Source of the DNA: JASHUC01 sp035504015
GTDB lineage: Bacteria > Pseudomonadota > Gammaproteobacteria > Steroidobacterales > Steroidobacteraceae
Direction of reading: 5' to 3'
Assembly: GCA_035504015.1 (NCBI GenBank)
Contig: DATJSR010000017.1
Span: forward strand, 15,633-79,632
DNA length: 64,000 bases
The position numbers were made by a program, and so were the translations under genes. Shown one piece after another: positions 16,756-24,978 of the stretch. Within the stretch, counting starts at the first letter, position 1, and every line of letters starts with the position of its first letter. The notes under the pieces were generated by a model. That model made no database searches. It saw only the letters and a list, made by a program, of their open reading frames with translations, and was not told the origin of the DNA.

Positions 16756-16819
16756 TTCGGTTCGGAGCTCCACGCCGCGGAAGGCGCCGGGCGCGGCGCA
16801 ATGATAGCCTAGTGGCTCT

Positions 16820-17506
16820 ATGCACTCGCGGCCGCACGCGCAGACACAATCAGACGCGCGCCCGCGTTGCGGTGTGCGCGCGCTCGCCATGGCGCTGACG
16901 CTCAACCTCGCCGCAGGGGCCACCGCCGCAGCGCCGACGGCCAGCAACGATCCTGCGACGCTCGCACGCGCGGTGCTGAAGGCGGCCGATCAGATCGAGC
17001 AGGACCCGGACGACGATCGGCGCCGCGCCGCGCTCGAGCAGGCAAGCCGGGAGGCCGCGCTCTGTCTCGCACGGGCGCCGCGAAGCGGTGCGTGCCAGTA
17101 CGCCCATGCCCTCGTGCTCGGCTTGACTGCGCGCGAGCATCCGCTGCACTTTCGCGGCTACCTCGGGCAGATGCTGGCGGCCCTGGCGCGTGCCGAGGCG
17201 GCCGATCCCAACTACGATTTCGCCGGCCCGGAGCGGGTGCATGCCCTGGTGCTGCTGAGAGCGCCGCGCTGGCCGCTGGGCCCCGGCGATCCTCACGGTG
17301 CGCTGGCGATGGCACAGCGTGCCGTCATGCTGCAATCCCGCTATCCGCCCAACTGGCTCGCGCTCGCCGAAGTGCAGGCCAAGACGGGAACTGCCAGCGA
17401 AGCACGCGCCAGCTACGATCGAGCCCGTGCCCTGGCGGCGACGCTGCCGCCCACACCCGATCGGGACGAGTGGCTCACGGAGGCGGCTCAGGGCCTCGCT
17501 CGCTAA
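16820..17506 (+). CDS. Exported TPR-like protein, TatT-like
   Basis: A 228-residue protein with an N-terminal basic region and hydrophobic segment (VRALAMALTLNLAAGATAAA) that reads as a signal peptide, followed by helical repeats rich in Ala/Leu. The segment with FAGPERVHALVLLRAPRWPL near 140 and the following ALAMAQRAVMLQSRYPPNWLALAEV resembles the TRAP-associated TatT family, but similarity is modest and no TRAP transporter is present nearby. It may act as a periplasmic TPR scaffold (inference). Its TAA stop shares three bases with the stop of typA on the other strand (CTAA). Confidence 0.7.
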   Translation: MHSRPHAQTQSDARPRCGVRALAMALTLNLAAGATAAAPTASNDPATLARAVLKAADQIEQDPDDDRRRAALEQASREAALCLARAPRSGACQYAHALVLGLTAREHPLHFRGYLGQMLAALARAEAADPNYDFAGPERVHALVLLRAPRWPLGPGDPHGALAMAQRAVMLQSRYPPNWLALAEVQAKTGTASEARASYDRARALAATLPPTPDRDEWLTEAAQGLAR

Positions 17507-19326
17507 GCAACGGCCTCGTCGGCGCGTGCCGCGCGCTTGCGCTCCTGCTCCGTGAGGTGACGCTTGCGGATGCGAATCGACTGCGGGGTCACCTCGACGA
17601 GCTCGTCCGCGGCGATGAACTCCACCGCGTACTCGAGCGTCAGCGCTATCGGTGGCGTGAGCAGGATGGCGTCGTCCTTGCCGGCGGCACGAATGTTGGT
17701 GAGCTTCTTGGTCTTGATGGGATTCACCACCAGGTCGTTCTCGCGGCTGTGAATGCCGATGATCATGCCCTCGTAGAGCTTCTCCCCGGGGCTCACGAAC
17801 AGCCGCCCGCGCTCCTGCAGATTGAAGAGCGCATAGGCGACCGCCTCGCCGGCCTCGTTGCTGATCAGCACGCCGTTGCGGCGCTCGGGGATCTCGCCCT
17901 TGAGCGGTGCGAAGCCATCGAAGATATGGCTCATGAGTCCGTTGCCGCGCGTGAGCGTCATGAACTCTCCCTGGAACCCGATGAGGCCGCGCGCAGGTAC
18001 GCGGTACTCGAGCCGCACCCGGCCCTGGCCGTCGATCGTCATGTCACCGAGCTCGGCACGGCGGCGCCCGAGTGCCTCCATCACGGCGCCCTGATGCTCG
18101 GCGTCGATATCGACCGTGAGTGCCTCGAAGGGCTCGTGCACCGCGCCGTCGACCACTCTGGTCAGCACCTGCGGCATGCCCACGGCCAGCTCGTAGCCTT
18201 CGCGGCGCATGTTCTCGATGAGGATGGTCAGGTGCAGCTCACCGCGGCCCGAGACGCGAAAGATGTCGGGTTCGGCGGTGTCCTCGACGCGCAGCGCCAC
18301 GTTGCTCTGCAGCTCGCGGTACAGACGCTCGCGAATCTGTCGGCTGGTCACGAACTTGCCCTCGCGTCCGGCCATGGGCGAGGTGTTGACCTGAAAGTTC
18401 ATGGCGAGCGTCGGCTCATCGACGCTGATCGGTGGCAGCCCCTCCGCGGCCAGAGGATCACAGAGGGTGAGACCGATGTTCACCGAATCGATCCCGGTCA
18501 CCGCCACGATGTCGCCGGCACAGGCGGCCTCCACCGGTCGGCGCTCGAGACCTGCAAAGCTCAGTACCTGCCCGATGCGGGCGGCTCCGCGGTCCTCGCA
18601 GCCATAGCGCAGCACGACGTTCTGGCCGGCACTGAGCGTGCCGCGGCGAATGCGCCCGATCCCGATTCGCCCGACGTAGGAGTTGTAGTCGAGCGTCGAG
18701 ATCTGCAGCTGCAGCGGCGCATCGGCATCGCTGGGCGGCGCGGGCACGTGCTGCAGGATGGCCTCGAAGAGCGCCGCCATGTCCTGAGCGCGCTCGGTCG
18801 GCTGCGTGCTCGCCCAGCCCTGCAGGGCGGAGGCATAGATGACCGGGAAGTCCAGCTGCGCATCGCTCGCCCCCAGGCGATCGAAGAGCTCGAAGGTACG
18901 ATCCACCACCCAGCCCGGTCGCGCGCCGGGACGGTCGATCTTGTTGACGACGACGATGGCCTTGTGACCCAGGGCGAGTGCCTTGCGGGTGACGAAGCGG
19001 GTCTGCGGCATGGGTCCTTCGACCGCATCGACGAGCAGCAGCACCCCGTCGACCATCGACAGCACCCGCTCCACCTCGCCGCCGAAATCCGCGTGTCCGG
19101 GCGTGTCGACGATGTTGATGCGCGTGCCGCCGTACTCGATGGCGCAGTTCTTCGCCAGAATCGTGATCCCGCGCTCGCGCTCGATGTCGTTGGAATCCAT
19201 CACGCGCTCGCCGACCTTCTCGTGCGCCGCGAAGGTGCCCGACTGCTTGAGCAGGCAGTCGACCAGGGTCGTCTTGCCGTGGTCGACGTGGGCGATGATC
19301 GCAATGTTGCGGATGGGTCGCTGCAT
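17503..19326 (-). CDS. typA: Ribosome-associated GTPase TypA/BipA
   Basis: Translational GTPase of the elongation-factor family, involved in ribosome assembly and stress or cold adaptation. At 607 residues it matches the family. G1 is AHVDHGKTTLVD near 11-22, G2 ERGITI, G3 DTPGHADFGGE near 76-86, and G4 NKIDRPGARP near 130. Domains III-V and the TypA-specific C-terminus (ending with RIRKRHLTEQERKRA) follow. The ATG at MQRPIRNIAII is chosen because the family always begins a few residues before IAIIAHVDHGKT; the frame is open for another 119 codons upstream but without similarity. Divergent from the glycosidase gene. Confidence 0.96.
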   Translation of the reverse strand: MQRPIRNIAIIAHVDHGKTTLVDCLLKQSGTFAAHEKVGERVMDSNDIERERGITILAKNCAIEYGGTRINIVDTPGHADFGGEVERVLSMVDGVLLLVDAVEGPMPQTRFVTRKALALGHKAIVVVNKIDRPGARPGWVVDRTFELFDRLGASDAQLDFPVIYASALQGWASTQPTERAQDMAALFEAILQHVPAPPSDADAPLQLQISTLDYNSYVGRIGIGRIRRGTLSAGQNVVLRYGCEDRGAARIGQVLSFAGLERRPVEAACAGDIVAVTGIDSVNIGLTLCDPLAAEGLPPISVDEPTLAMNFQVNTSPMAGREGKFVTSRQIRERLYRELQSNVALRVEDTAEPDIFRVSGRGELHLTILIENMRREGYELAVGMPQVLTRVVDGAVHEPFEALTVDIDAEHQGAVMEALGRRRAELGDMTIDGQGRVRLEYRVPARGLIGFQGEFMTLTRGNGLMSHIFDGFAPLKGEIPERRNGVLISNEAGEAVAYALFNLQERGRLFVSPGEKLYEGMIIGIHSRENDLVVNPIKTKKLTNIRAAGKDDAILLTPPIALTLEYAVEFIAADELVEVTPQSIRIRKRHLTEQERKRAARADEAVA

Positions 19327-19458
19327 CGGGTTCTGCCGGATCAGGGGGCGCGAAGCGTACCAGAACCGTGTGATGGGGACGCTATAGTCGCGTCGCAAGC
19401 CTGAGCGGTGCGCCAAATGGGCACCGGCCCCTGCGCCCCCGGGGGCGAGCGAGCGGAC

Positions 19459-19495
19459 GGCGCATGTCCGGCGGCGCATGCCCGGCGGCGTATCC
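19459..19495 (+). repeat. 14-bp tandem repeat in typA/glycosidase divergent region
   Basis: GGCGCATGTCCGGC is followed directly by GGCGCATGCCCGGC and by a partial third unit GGCGTATCC. It lies 64 bp before the glycosidase ATG; role unknown. Confidence 0.5.
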
Positions 19496-19558
19496 ACGAA
19501 TGCCATAATCCAACTCCATGGGTGCCCGATTCGCCAGCCCTCGGACCGCCTCGCGCAC

Positions 19559-20770
19559 ATGAGTGAGCGGGGCTCATCGGTCGCGGAGCGCGCGGCCGAA
19601 GCGGCGCTGCTCGCAAGCTGCCGGCGCAGGGCAATCGCGCTGCTGAAGAGGAACCTCACCCCCGCGGGCATTCTCGCCGCCACTGCCGGGCCGCGCGCCG
19701 AGCGCCGCGGTTATACGGCGATCTTCGGACGCGATGCGGCAATCTGCGCGCTCGGCATGGCGCTCTCGGGTGATCGGCGGCTGCAGCAGGAGGCTGCGCG
19801 CGGACTGATCACCGTCGGCGCGCATCAGGCGGCGAACGGGCAGATGCCGAAGTTCGTCGATGTGCGCCGGCGCGAGGCGGACTTCTGGTACCTGGGCTGC
19901 ATCGACTCGACGCTTTGGTGGCTGATCGCGGTCGCCCTGCTCGATACCTGGGGTGCCGCGCGCGGTCTGCGCCGCGCGCAGGCGCGGGCCATCGAGCGCT
20001 CGCTCGAGTGGCTTGGCGCGCAGGAGCACCAGCGTTTCTTTCTGCTGCAGCAGAACGAGGCGAGCGACTGGGCGGACATCATGCCGCGCTCCGGATTCGT
20101 GCTCTATACCAATGCGCTCTGGTGCTACGTCAAGCGGCTGTACCAGCTGCCGCGGGCGCGCGCGACACGCGCAAGCTTCAACGGGCTCTTCCATCCCTTC
20201 TCGGCGCAACTCTCGGAGTACCGCCGTGCACACCTGCTCGCCGATTACGTGCTGCGGCGGGCATCCCGGCGCGGTCTGTACTTGAGTTTCGTGAACTTCT
20301 CCTTCTTCGGCGACGAGGGTGATGTGTTCGGCAATCTGCTCGCCCTCGTGCTCGCTCTGCCGGATGCGGCCGGCCGAGCGCGCACGCTGCGCGCGCTGTG
20401 CGCGACGCGGGCGGACGAACCCTATCCCGCGCGGGCCGTGATCCGGCCCGTCAGGCCCGGGGATCGCCTCTGGCGGGCGTACATGGCGCGGCATCGGCAG
20501 AACTTCAGCTGGCAGTACCACAACGGAGGGATCTGGCCACTATTGGGCGGCTTCTGGGTGCTGGCGCTGGTGGCCAACGGACGCGCCGCGGAGGCGCGCC
20601 GTGCTCTGCTGCAGCTCGCCCGGGCGTGCGCACTCGGGCGGTGGCGTTTCAGTGAGTGGCTGCACGGACGCACGCTGGCACTGCGCGGCATGCCGGGGCA
20701 GTCCTGGAGCGCCGCCGCGTACCTGCTCGCCGCCCACGCCGTCGACAGCGGCACGAATCCCTTCCGCTGA
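19559..20770 (+). CDS. Six-hairpin glycosidase, GH100 invertase / amylo-alpha-1,6-glucosidase-like
   Basis: A 403-residue (alpha/alpha)6-barrel glycoside hydrolase. Conserved blocks are YTAIFGRDAAICALGM near 52-67, FWYLGCIDSTLWWLI near 107-121, SDWADIMPRSGFVLYTNALW near 168-187, WQYHNGGIWPLLGGFW near 318-333, and the C-terminal FSEWLHGRT with GMPGQSWSAAAYLLA. The Asp of SDWAD and the Glu of FSEW are the probable catalytic pair. The same blocks occur in plant-type neutral invertases (GH100) and in proteins annotated as glycogen debranching enzymes, so sucrose or alpha-glucan are both possible substrates. No signal peptide. The ATG of MSERGSS is chosen; an upstream in-frame start adds 27 unconserved residues. 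Confidence 0.78.
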   Translation: MSERGSSVAERAAEAALLASCRRRAIALLKRNLTPAGILAATAGPRAERRGYTAIFGRDAAICALGMALSGDRRLQQEAARGLITVGAHQAANGQMPKFVDVRRREADFWYLGCIDSTLWWLIAVALLDTWGAARGLRRAQARAIERSLEWLGAQEHQRFFLLQQNEASDWADIMPRSGFVLYTNALWCYVKRLYQLPRARATRASFNGLFHPFSAQLSEYRRAHLLADYVLRRASRRGLYLSFVNFSFFGDEGDVFGNLLALVLALPDAAGRARTLRALCATRADEPYPARAVIRPVRPGDRLWRAYMARHRQNFSWQYHNGGIWPLLGGFWVLALVANGRAAEARRALLQLARACALGRWRFSEWLHGRTLALRGMPGQSWSAAAYLLAAHAVDSGTNPFR

Positions 20771-20883
20771 CGGCCACGCTCGAGGCGCTGCAGGCTCGCT
20801 GGCCGCCCTGCCCACGGCGAGGGGCGCGGCACCGCGCTTGCTGCTGGCGCAGGCAAGGATGCATCGCTCGAGGAGAGGGTACC

Positions 20884-21393
20884 GTGGAGACCGAAGCGCA
20901 AGCCACCAACGACATGCGGAAGCTGGCGGAGCTCATCGGCGTGGCCCGCATCGCCATGCTGGCGACGCTCGAGCCCAACGGCTCGCTGCGCAGCCGTCCG
21001 CTCGCGACCCTGCAGCTCGACTCAGCCGGCCGACTCTGGTTCTTCACCTCGGTGAGTGCGCCCAAGATCGAGGAGATCGCCCACCACAAGCAGGTCAATC
21101 TCAGCTACTCCGATCCGGACAAGCAGGATTACGTCTCGGTCTCCGGCCCGGCCGAGCTGGTGCGGGATCGCGCGAGGATGCGCTCGCTCTGGACGCCGTG
21201 GGTCGAGCCGTGGTTTCCGCGTGGCGTCGATGATCCGGATCTGGCGCTGCTTTGCGTGCAGATCGAGCAGGCCGAGTACTGGGATGCGCCCGAGAGCCGC
21301 ATGCAGCGCATGTTCGGGCTCGCCAAGGCGATTGCCACGGGCGATACGCGCGCGCTCGGGGAGCACGCGAAGATCTCCGGCCCGCCGCACTGA
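20884..21393 (+). CDS. Pyridoxamine 5'-phosphate oxidase-like (general stress protein 26 type)
   Basis: A 169-residue split-barrel flavin-binding-type protein. Features are IGVARIAMLATLEPNGSLRSRPLA near 14-40, LWFFTSVSAPKIEEI near 50-65 and VNLSYSDPDKQDYVSVSG near 70-90, then a C-terminal EYWDAPESRMQRM typical of this subfamily. Members bind FMN, F420 or haem; the reaction is unknown. The GTG start follows a strong purine ribosome site (GAGGAGAGGG). It sits 38 bp before ndh on the same strand, so a shared transcript is plausible. Confidence 0.8.
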   Translation: METEAQATNDMRKLAELIGVARIAMLATLEPNGSLRSRPLATLQLDSAGRLWFFTSVSAPKIEEIAHHKQVNLSYSDPDKQDYVSVSGPAELVRDRARMRSLWTPWVEPWFPRGVDDPDLALLCVQIEQAEYWDAPESRMQRMFGLAKAIATGDTRALGEHAKISGPPH

Positions 21394-21431
21394 GTTTGCC
21401 GCGGCGGCGCGCGCGGCCGCACACTGCGCGC

Positions 21432-22769
21432 ATGTTGAGGTCGGTACCGCGCGTGGTGGTGGTCGGCTGCGGCTTCGGCGGCCTGTTCGCCACGCGTGCG
21501 CTCGCGCGTGCGCGGGCGCAGGTGCTGGTCATCGACCGCAACAACTACCATCTCTTTCAGCCGCTTCTCTATCAGGTCGCCTCCGCCGCCCTCGCGCCCG
21601 CCGACATCGCTCAGCCCATCCGCCGCATCCTGCGCAAGCAACCCAATGCCTACGTATTGCTGGGCGAGGTCGAGCGCGTCGGACTCGCCGAGCGCTGTGT
21701 GTACGTCGACGGCAGCCCCATCGGGTACGACTACCTGATCCTCGCCCCCGGCTCGGTCGATAACTATTTCGGGCACGACGAATGGGGCGGCAGCGCCCCG
21801 GGAATGAAGAGCATCGAGGCGGCCACGCGCATCCGCTCGCGCTTGTTGCTGTCCTTCGAGGCGGCGGAGATGGAGGCGGACCGCACCGAGCGCGCCGCGC
21901 ATCTGTGCTTTCTCATCATCGGCGGGGGCTCGACGGGAGTCGAGCTTGCTGGGGCCATCAAGGAGCTCGCGGTGGATGTGGTGCCGCGCGACTTTCGCGT
22001 CGCCGACACACGCCGCGCACGCGTCGTGCTCATCGAGGCCGGGCCGCGCCTGCTGCCGGCGCTGCATCCGGATTCCTCCGCCCGAGCGCTGCGCCAGCTC
22101 ACGGCCCTTGGCGTCGAGGTATTGCTCGGGCGGCGCGTCACCGCCGTGCAGGCCGATGGTGTGGAGCTCGGGGAGCAGCGGCTGCGCAGCTATAATGTCA
22201 TCTGGGCCGCCGGCGTGCGGGCCTCGCCCCTGGTGGCAACGCTCGGCGTGCCGCTCGCACCGGCAGGTCGCGTCGCGGTGCAGCCCGACTGCTCGATCCC
22301 CGGGCACCCGGGCGCTTTCGTCATCGGCGATGCGGCCTATCTCGAGCAACCGGGCGCTGGCCCGGTCCCCGGGGTCTCACAAGGGGCGATACAGATGGGT
22401 CGTTTCGTTGCGGGCGTGATTCGGGCCGAGCTCGGCGGTAGCGCCACCGCGCGCGCCCCCGCATTTCGCTATCGCGACTACGGCTCCATGTCGACCATCG
22501 GCAAGTCGCGCGCCGTGGTCGAGATCGGCCGTGTGCGCTTCGGCGGCCTGGCGGCCTGGCTCGCCTGGCTCGCGCTGCACGTGACCGTGCTCATCGGCTT
22601 TCGCAACCGTCTCGCCGTGCTCTCGTCCTGGATCTACGACTACCTCTTCTTTCGCCGCGGCTCGCGGCTGATTACCGGCGTGCGTCCCGAGCCCGTGAAG
22701 CGTCTCGTGCCGCCCGATGAGCAGGCGGCAGGACCCGACACCTCGGCTGCCCGGCCGCTATCCGATTGA
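21432..22769 (+). CDS. ndh: Type II NADH:quinone oxidoreductase
   Basis: Non-proton-pumping FAD enzyme that passes electrons from NADH to quinone at the inner membrane. The 445-residue protein has an N-terminal FAD motif (VVVVGCGFGGLFATRAL), NNYHLFQPLLYQVA near 42-55, the NAD(H) motif FLIIGGGSTGVELAGAIKEL near 160-180, and FVIGDAAYLE near 298. C-terminal hydrophobic or amphipathic stretches (LAAWLAWLALHVTVLIGFRNR) probably mediate membrane attachment. The start ATG lies just before the FAD motif. Its TGA overlaps the TTG start of the ABC transporter (TTGA), suggesting coupling. Confidence 0.92.
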   Translation: MLRSVPRVVVVGCGFGGLFATRALARARAQVLVIDRNNYHLFQPLLYQVASAALAPADIAQPIRRILRKQPNAYVLLGEVERVGLAERCVYVDGSPIGYDYLILAPGSVDNYFGHDEWGGSAPGMKSIEAATRIRSRLLLSFEAAEMEADRTERAAHLCFLIIGGGSTGVELAGAIKELAVDVVPRDFRVADTRRARVVLIEAGPRLLPALHPDSSARALRQLTALGVEVLLGRRVTAVQADGVELGEQRLRSYNVIWAAGVRASPLVATLGVPLAPAGRVAVQPDCSIPGHPGAFVIGDAAYLEQPGAGPVPGVSQGAIQMGRFVAGVIRAELGGSATARAPAFRYRDYGSMSTIGKSRAVVEIGRVRFGGLAAWLAWLALHVTVLIGFRNRLAVLSSWIYDYLFFRRGSRLITGVRPEPVKRLVPPDEQAAGPDTSAARPLSD

Positions 22770-24625
22770 TCGCGCAGCGCCTGCCCGCCGGCCACCGCTC
22801 GAGTGCCGCTCCGGAGCCACCGGGCCGCGGCTCTCTGCGCGGCTTTTTCAGCGTCTTTCGCTACAGCCGCCGCGCGCTCGAGCTCGTGGTACAGACGAGC
22901 CGCCCGCTCACCCTGGCGCTTGCCGTGCTCACCCTGGTCGCCGGTGTACTGCCGGCCTCGGTCGCCTACATCGGCTCGCTCATCGTCGATGCCGTGGTCG
23001 CCGCGCTGCGCTCCCCCGGCACACCGATCGGCCACGTCGTGGAACTCGTCGTTCTCGAGGGGGCACTGGTGGCGGCCATCGCGGCCGCCCAGCGCGGGTT
23101 ATCGCTATGCCAGTCGTTGCTGCGGGCGCAGCTCGGCCAGCGCGTGAACGTCATGATTCTCGAGAAGGCGCTCACCCTGGAGTTACAGCACTTCGAGGAT
23201 TCGGAGTTCTACGACAAGCTGACCCGCGCCCGGCGCGAGGCCTCCACGCGCCCGCTGAGCCTCGTCACCCGCACCTTCGGGCTCGCGCAGAATGCGATCT
23301 CGCTCGTGAGCTACGGCGCCTTGCTCGTGCACTTCTCTCCGTGGGCGGTGGCGGTGCTACTGCTCGCCGGACTGCCCGCCTTCGTTGCGGAGACCAAATT
23401 CTCGGGCGATGCCTTCCGGTTGTTTCGCTGGCGCTCTCCCGAGACGCGGATGCAGACGTACCTGGAGACGGTGCTCGCGCGCGAGGATCACGCCAAGGAG
23501 GTCAAGCTCTACGGCCTCGGCTCGCGGCTGCTCGACCGCTATCGCGACATCTTTCATCGTCTGTACGCCGAGGACCGCGCGCTCACGATCCGCCGCGATG
23601 CCTGGGGCTTTGCGCTGGGGCTGATCGGCACGGGTGCGCTGTACGGTGCCTATGCCTGGATCGCGGTGAGCACCGTGCGGCGCCTGATCACGCTCGGGCA
23701 GATGACCATGTACCTCGCGCTGTTTCGCCAGGGGCAGTCCGCGGTGTCGGCGATGCTCTCGGCGGTTGGCGGCATGTACGAGGACAACCTGTATCTGTCG
23801 ACGTTGTACGAGTACCTCGAGACGCCGGTGCCCGAGCCGACGGGCTCGCTCGTGCACGGGCCGGATCCGTTGGACGGCGTGCGCTTCGAGGCTGTGAGCT
23901 TCACCTATCCCGGGGCGCAGGAGGCGGCGCTCGAGCACATCAGCCTGCACCTCACTCCGGGGGCGAGTCTCGCGCTCGTGGGCGAGAACGGCTCGGGTAA
24001 GACCACGCTCATCAAGCTGCTCACGCGGCTGTATGCGCCGAGCAGCGGTCGCATCCTGCTCGACGGTCAGGATCTCGCATCCTGGGACGAGCAGGCGCTG
24101 CGCCAGCGCATCGGAGTCATCTTTCAGGATTTCACCCGCTATCAGATGCTCGTCGGGGAGAACGTGGGTGCGGGCGATGAGCGCTATTTCGAGGACGAGG
24201 GACGCTGGCGCGAGGCGGCCGCCAAGGGCCGGGCGAGCGAGTTCATCGAGACCCTGCCGGCGGGCTATCAGACACAGCTCGGCAAGTGGTTTCGCGACGG
24301 CCGTGAGCTCTCGGGCGGACAGTGGCAGAAGATCGCTCTGTCGAGAGCGTTCATGCGCACCCGCGCCGACATTCTGGTGCTCGATGAGCCGACCGCTGCG
24401 ATGGATGCGCAGGCGGAGGCGGACGTGTTCGAGCATTTCCGCCATCTGGCCGCGGGCCGCATCACCATCCTGATCTCACATCGCTTCTCCACCGTGCGCA
24501 TGGCCGATCAGATCGCGGTGCTCGAGCGCGGCCGGATCATCGAGCGCGGCAGCCACGAGGACCTCATGCGGCTCGGTGGCCGCTACGCCCACCTGTTCTC
24601 GCTGCAGGCACGCGGCTATCGCTGA
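22766..24625 (+). CDS. ABC exporter, fused permease and ATPase
   Basis: A half-transporter of 619 residues expected to dimerise. The N-terminal about 330 residues hold the transmembrane domain (hydrophobic segments near 50-75, 80-110, 160-205, 265-300). The ATPase follows with Walker A GENGSGKTTLIKL near 408, Q-loop FQDFTRYQ, signature LSGGQWQKIALSRAF near 515, Walker B ADILVLDEPTAAMD near 535, and the H-loop LISHRFSTVRMAD. The substrate is unknown; families with this layout export peptides, lipids or drugs. The start is uncertain: a TTG that overlaps the ndh stop is used because it gives the full N-terminus. The last 10 bp overlap the convergent small membrane-protein gene. Confidence 0.86.
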   Translation: MIAQRLPAGHRSSAAPEPPGRGSLRGFFSVFRYSRRALELVVQTSRPLTLALAVLTLVAGVLPASVAYIGSLIVDAVVAALRSPGTPIGHVVELVVLEGALVAAIAAAQRGLSLCQSLLRAQLGQRVNVMILEKALTLELQHFEDSEFYDKLTRARREASTRPLSLVTRTFGLAQNAISLVSYGALLVHFSPWAVAVLLLAGLPAFVAETKFSGDAFRLFRWRSPETRMQTYLETVLAREDHAKEVKLYGLGSRLLDRYRDIFHRLYAEDRALTIRRDAWGFALGLIGTGALYGAYAWIAVSTVRRLITLGQMTMYLALFRQGQSAVSAMLSAVGGMYEDNLYLSTLYEYLETPVPEPTGSLVHGPDPLDGVRFEAVSFTYPGAQEAALEHISLHLTPGASLALVGENGSGKTTLIKLLTRLYAPSSGRILLDGQDLASWDEQALRQRIGVIFQDFTRYQMLVGENVGAGDERYFEDEGRWREAAAKGRASEFIETLPAGYQTQLGKWFRDGRELSGGQWQKIALSRAFMRTRADILVLDEPTAAMDAQAEADVFEHFRHLAAGRITILISHRFSTVRMADQIAVLERGRIIERGSHEDLMRLGGRYAHLFSLQARGYR

Positions 24626-24978
24626 GGGGGGATGCGCTCGAGCTGCGCGCGAATGGCGGCGAGCTCGCGCTCGATGGTCGCCTGCAGGGCGATGAGACGC
24701 GAGCCCTCGGCCTGATCGGCACGCACGCGCAACTCCTCGATCTGGCGCGCGAGAGCGCGTCGCTCCTGCCCCCACAGCCGCCGCTCCACGGCGTGCGCGA
24801 GCGCGTCGATGAGCAGCGCCAGCGCGGCGATGATCAGCATCAGCACGATGAGCGGCGCGGTGAGGTGCGCGATCACGAGGTTCAAGGCGGTGGAGGCGGC
24901 AAGCAGGTGCCAGTTGGCGATGAGCAGCACGATCAGCAGGATCGCCAGTACGCCGTAGCCCAGGATGCGCGCGCTCAT
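24616..24978 (-). CDS. Small membrane protein with coiled-coil tail, LapA-like
   Basis: A 120-residue protein with two hydrophobic helices (about residues 5-25, and 36-60 with HLTAPLIVLMLIIAALALLI) followed by a charged helical tail (ALARQIEELRVRADQAEG and further Glu/Arg heptads). The layout resembles LapA/DUF1049 proteins, but I cannot confirm the family. The ATG overlaps the treY stop (ATGA), making it the last cistron of the trehalose/glucan operon. It overlaps the ABC transporter stop by 10 bp on the opposite strand. Role unknown; membrane recruitment of the pathway or an unrelated passenger are both possible. Confidence 0.75.
   Translation of the reverse strand: MSARILGYGVLAILLIVLLIANWHLLAASTALNLVIAHLTAPLIVLMLIIAALALLIDALAHAVERRLWGQERRALARQIEELRVRADQAEGSRLIALQATIERELAAIRAQLERIPPQR

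Noticed and set aside
16867..19404. 845-codon open frame on the plus strand opposite typA
   Set aside because: Its translation is Arg/Asp/His-rich with no family pattern, and typA on the other strand is certain. Long antisense frames are common in this GC-rich codon usage.
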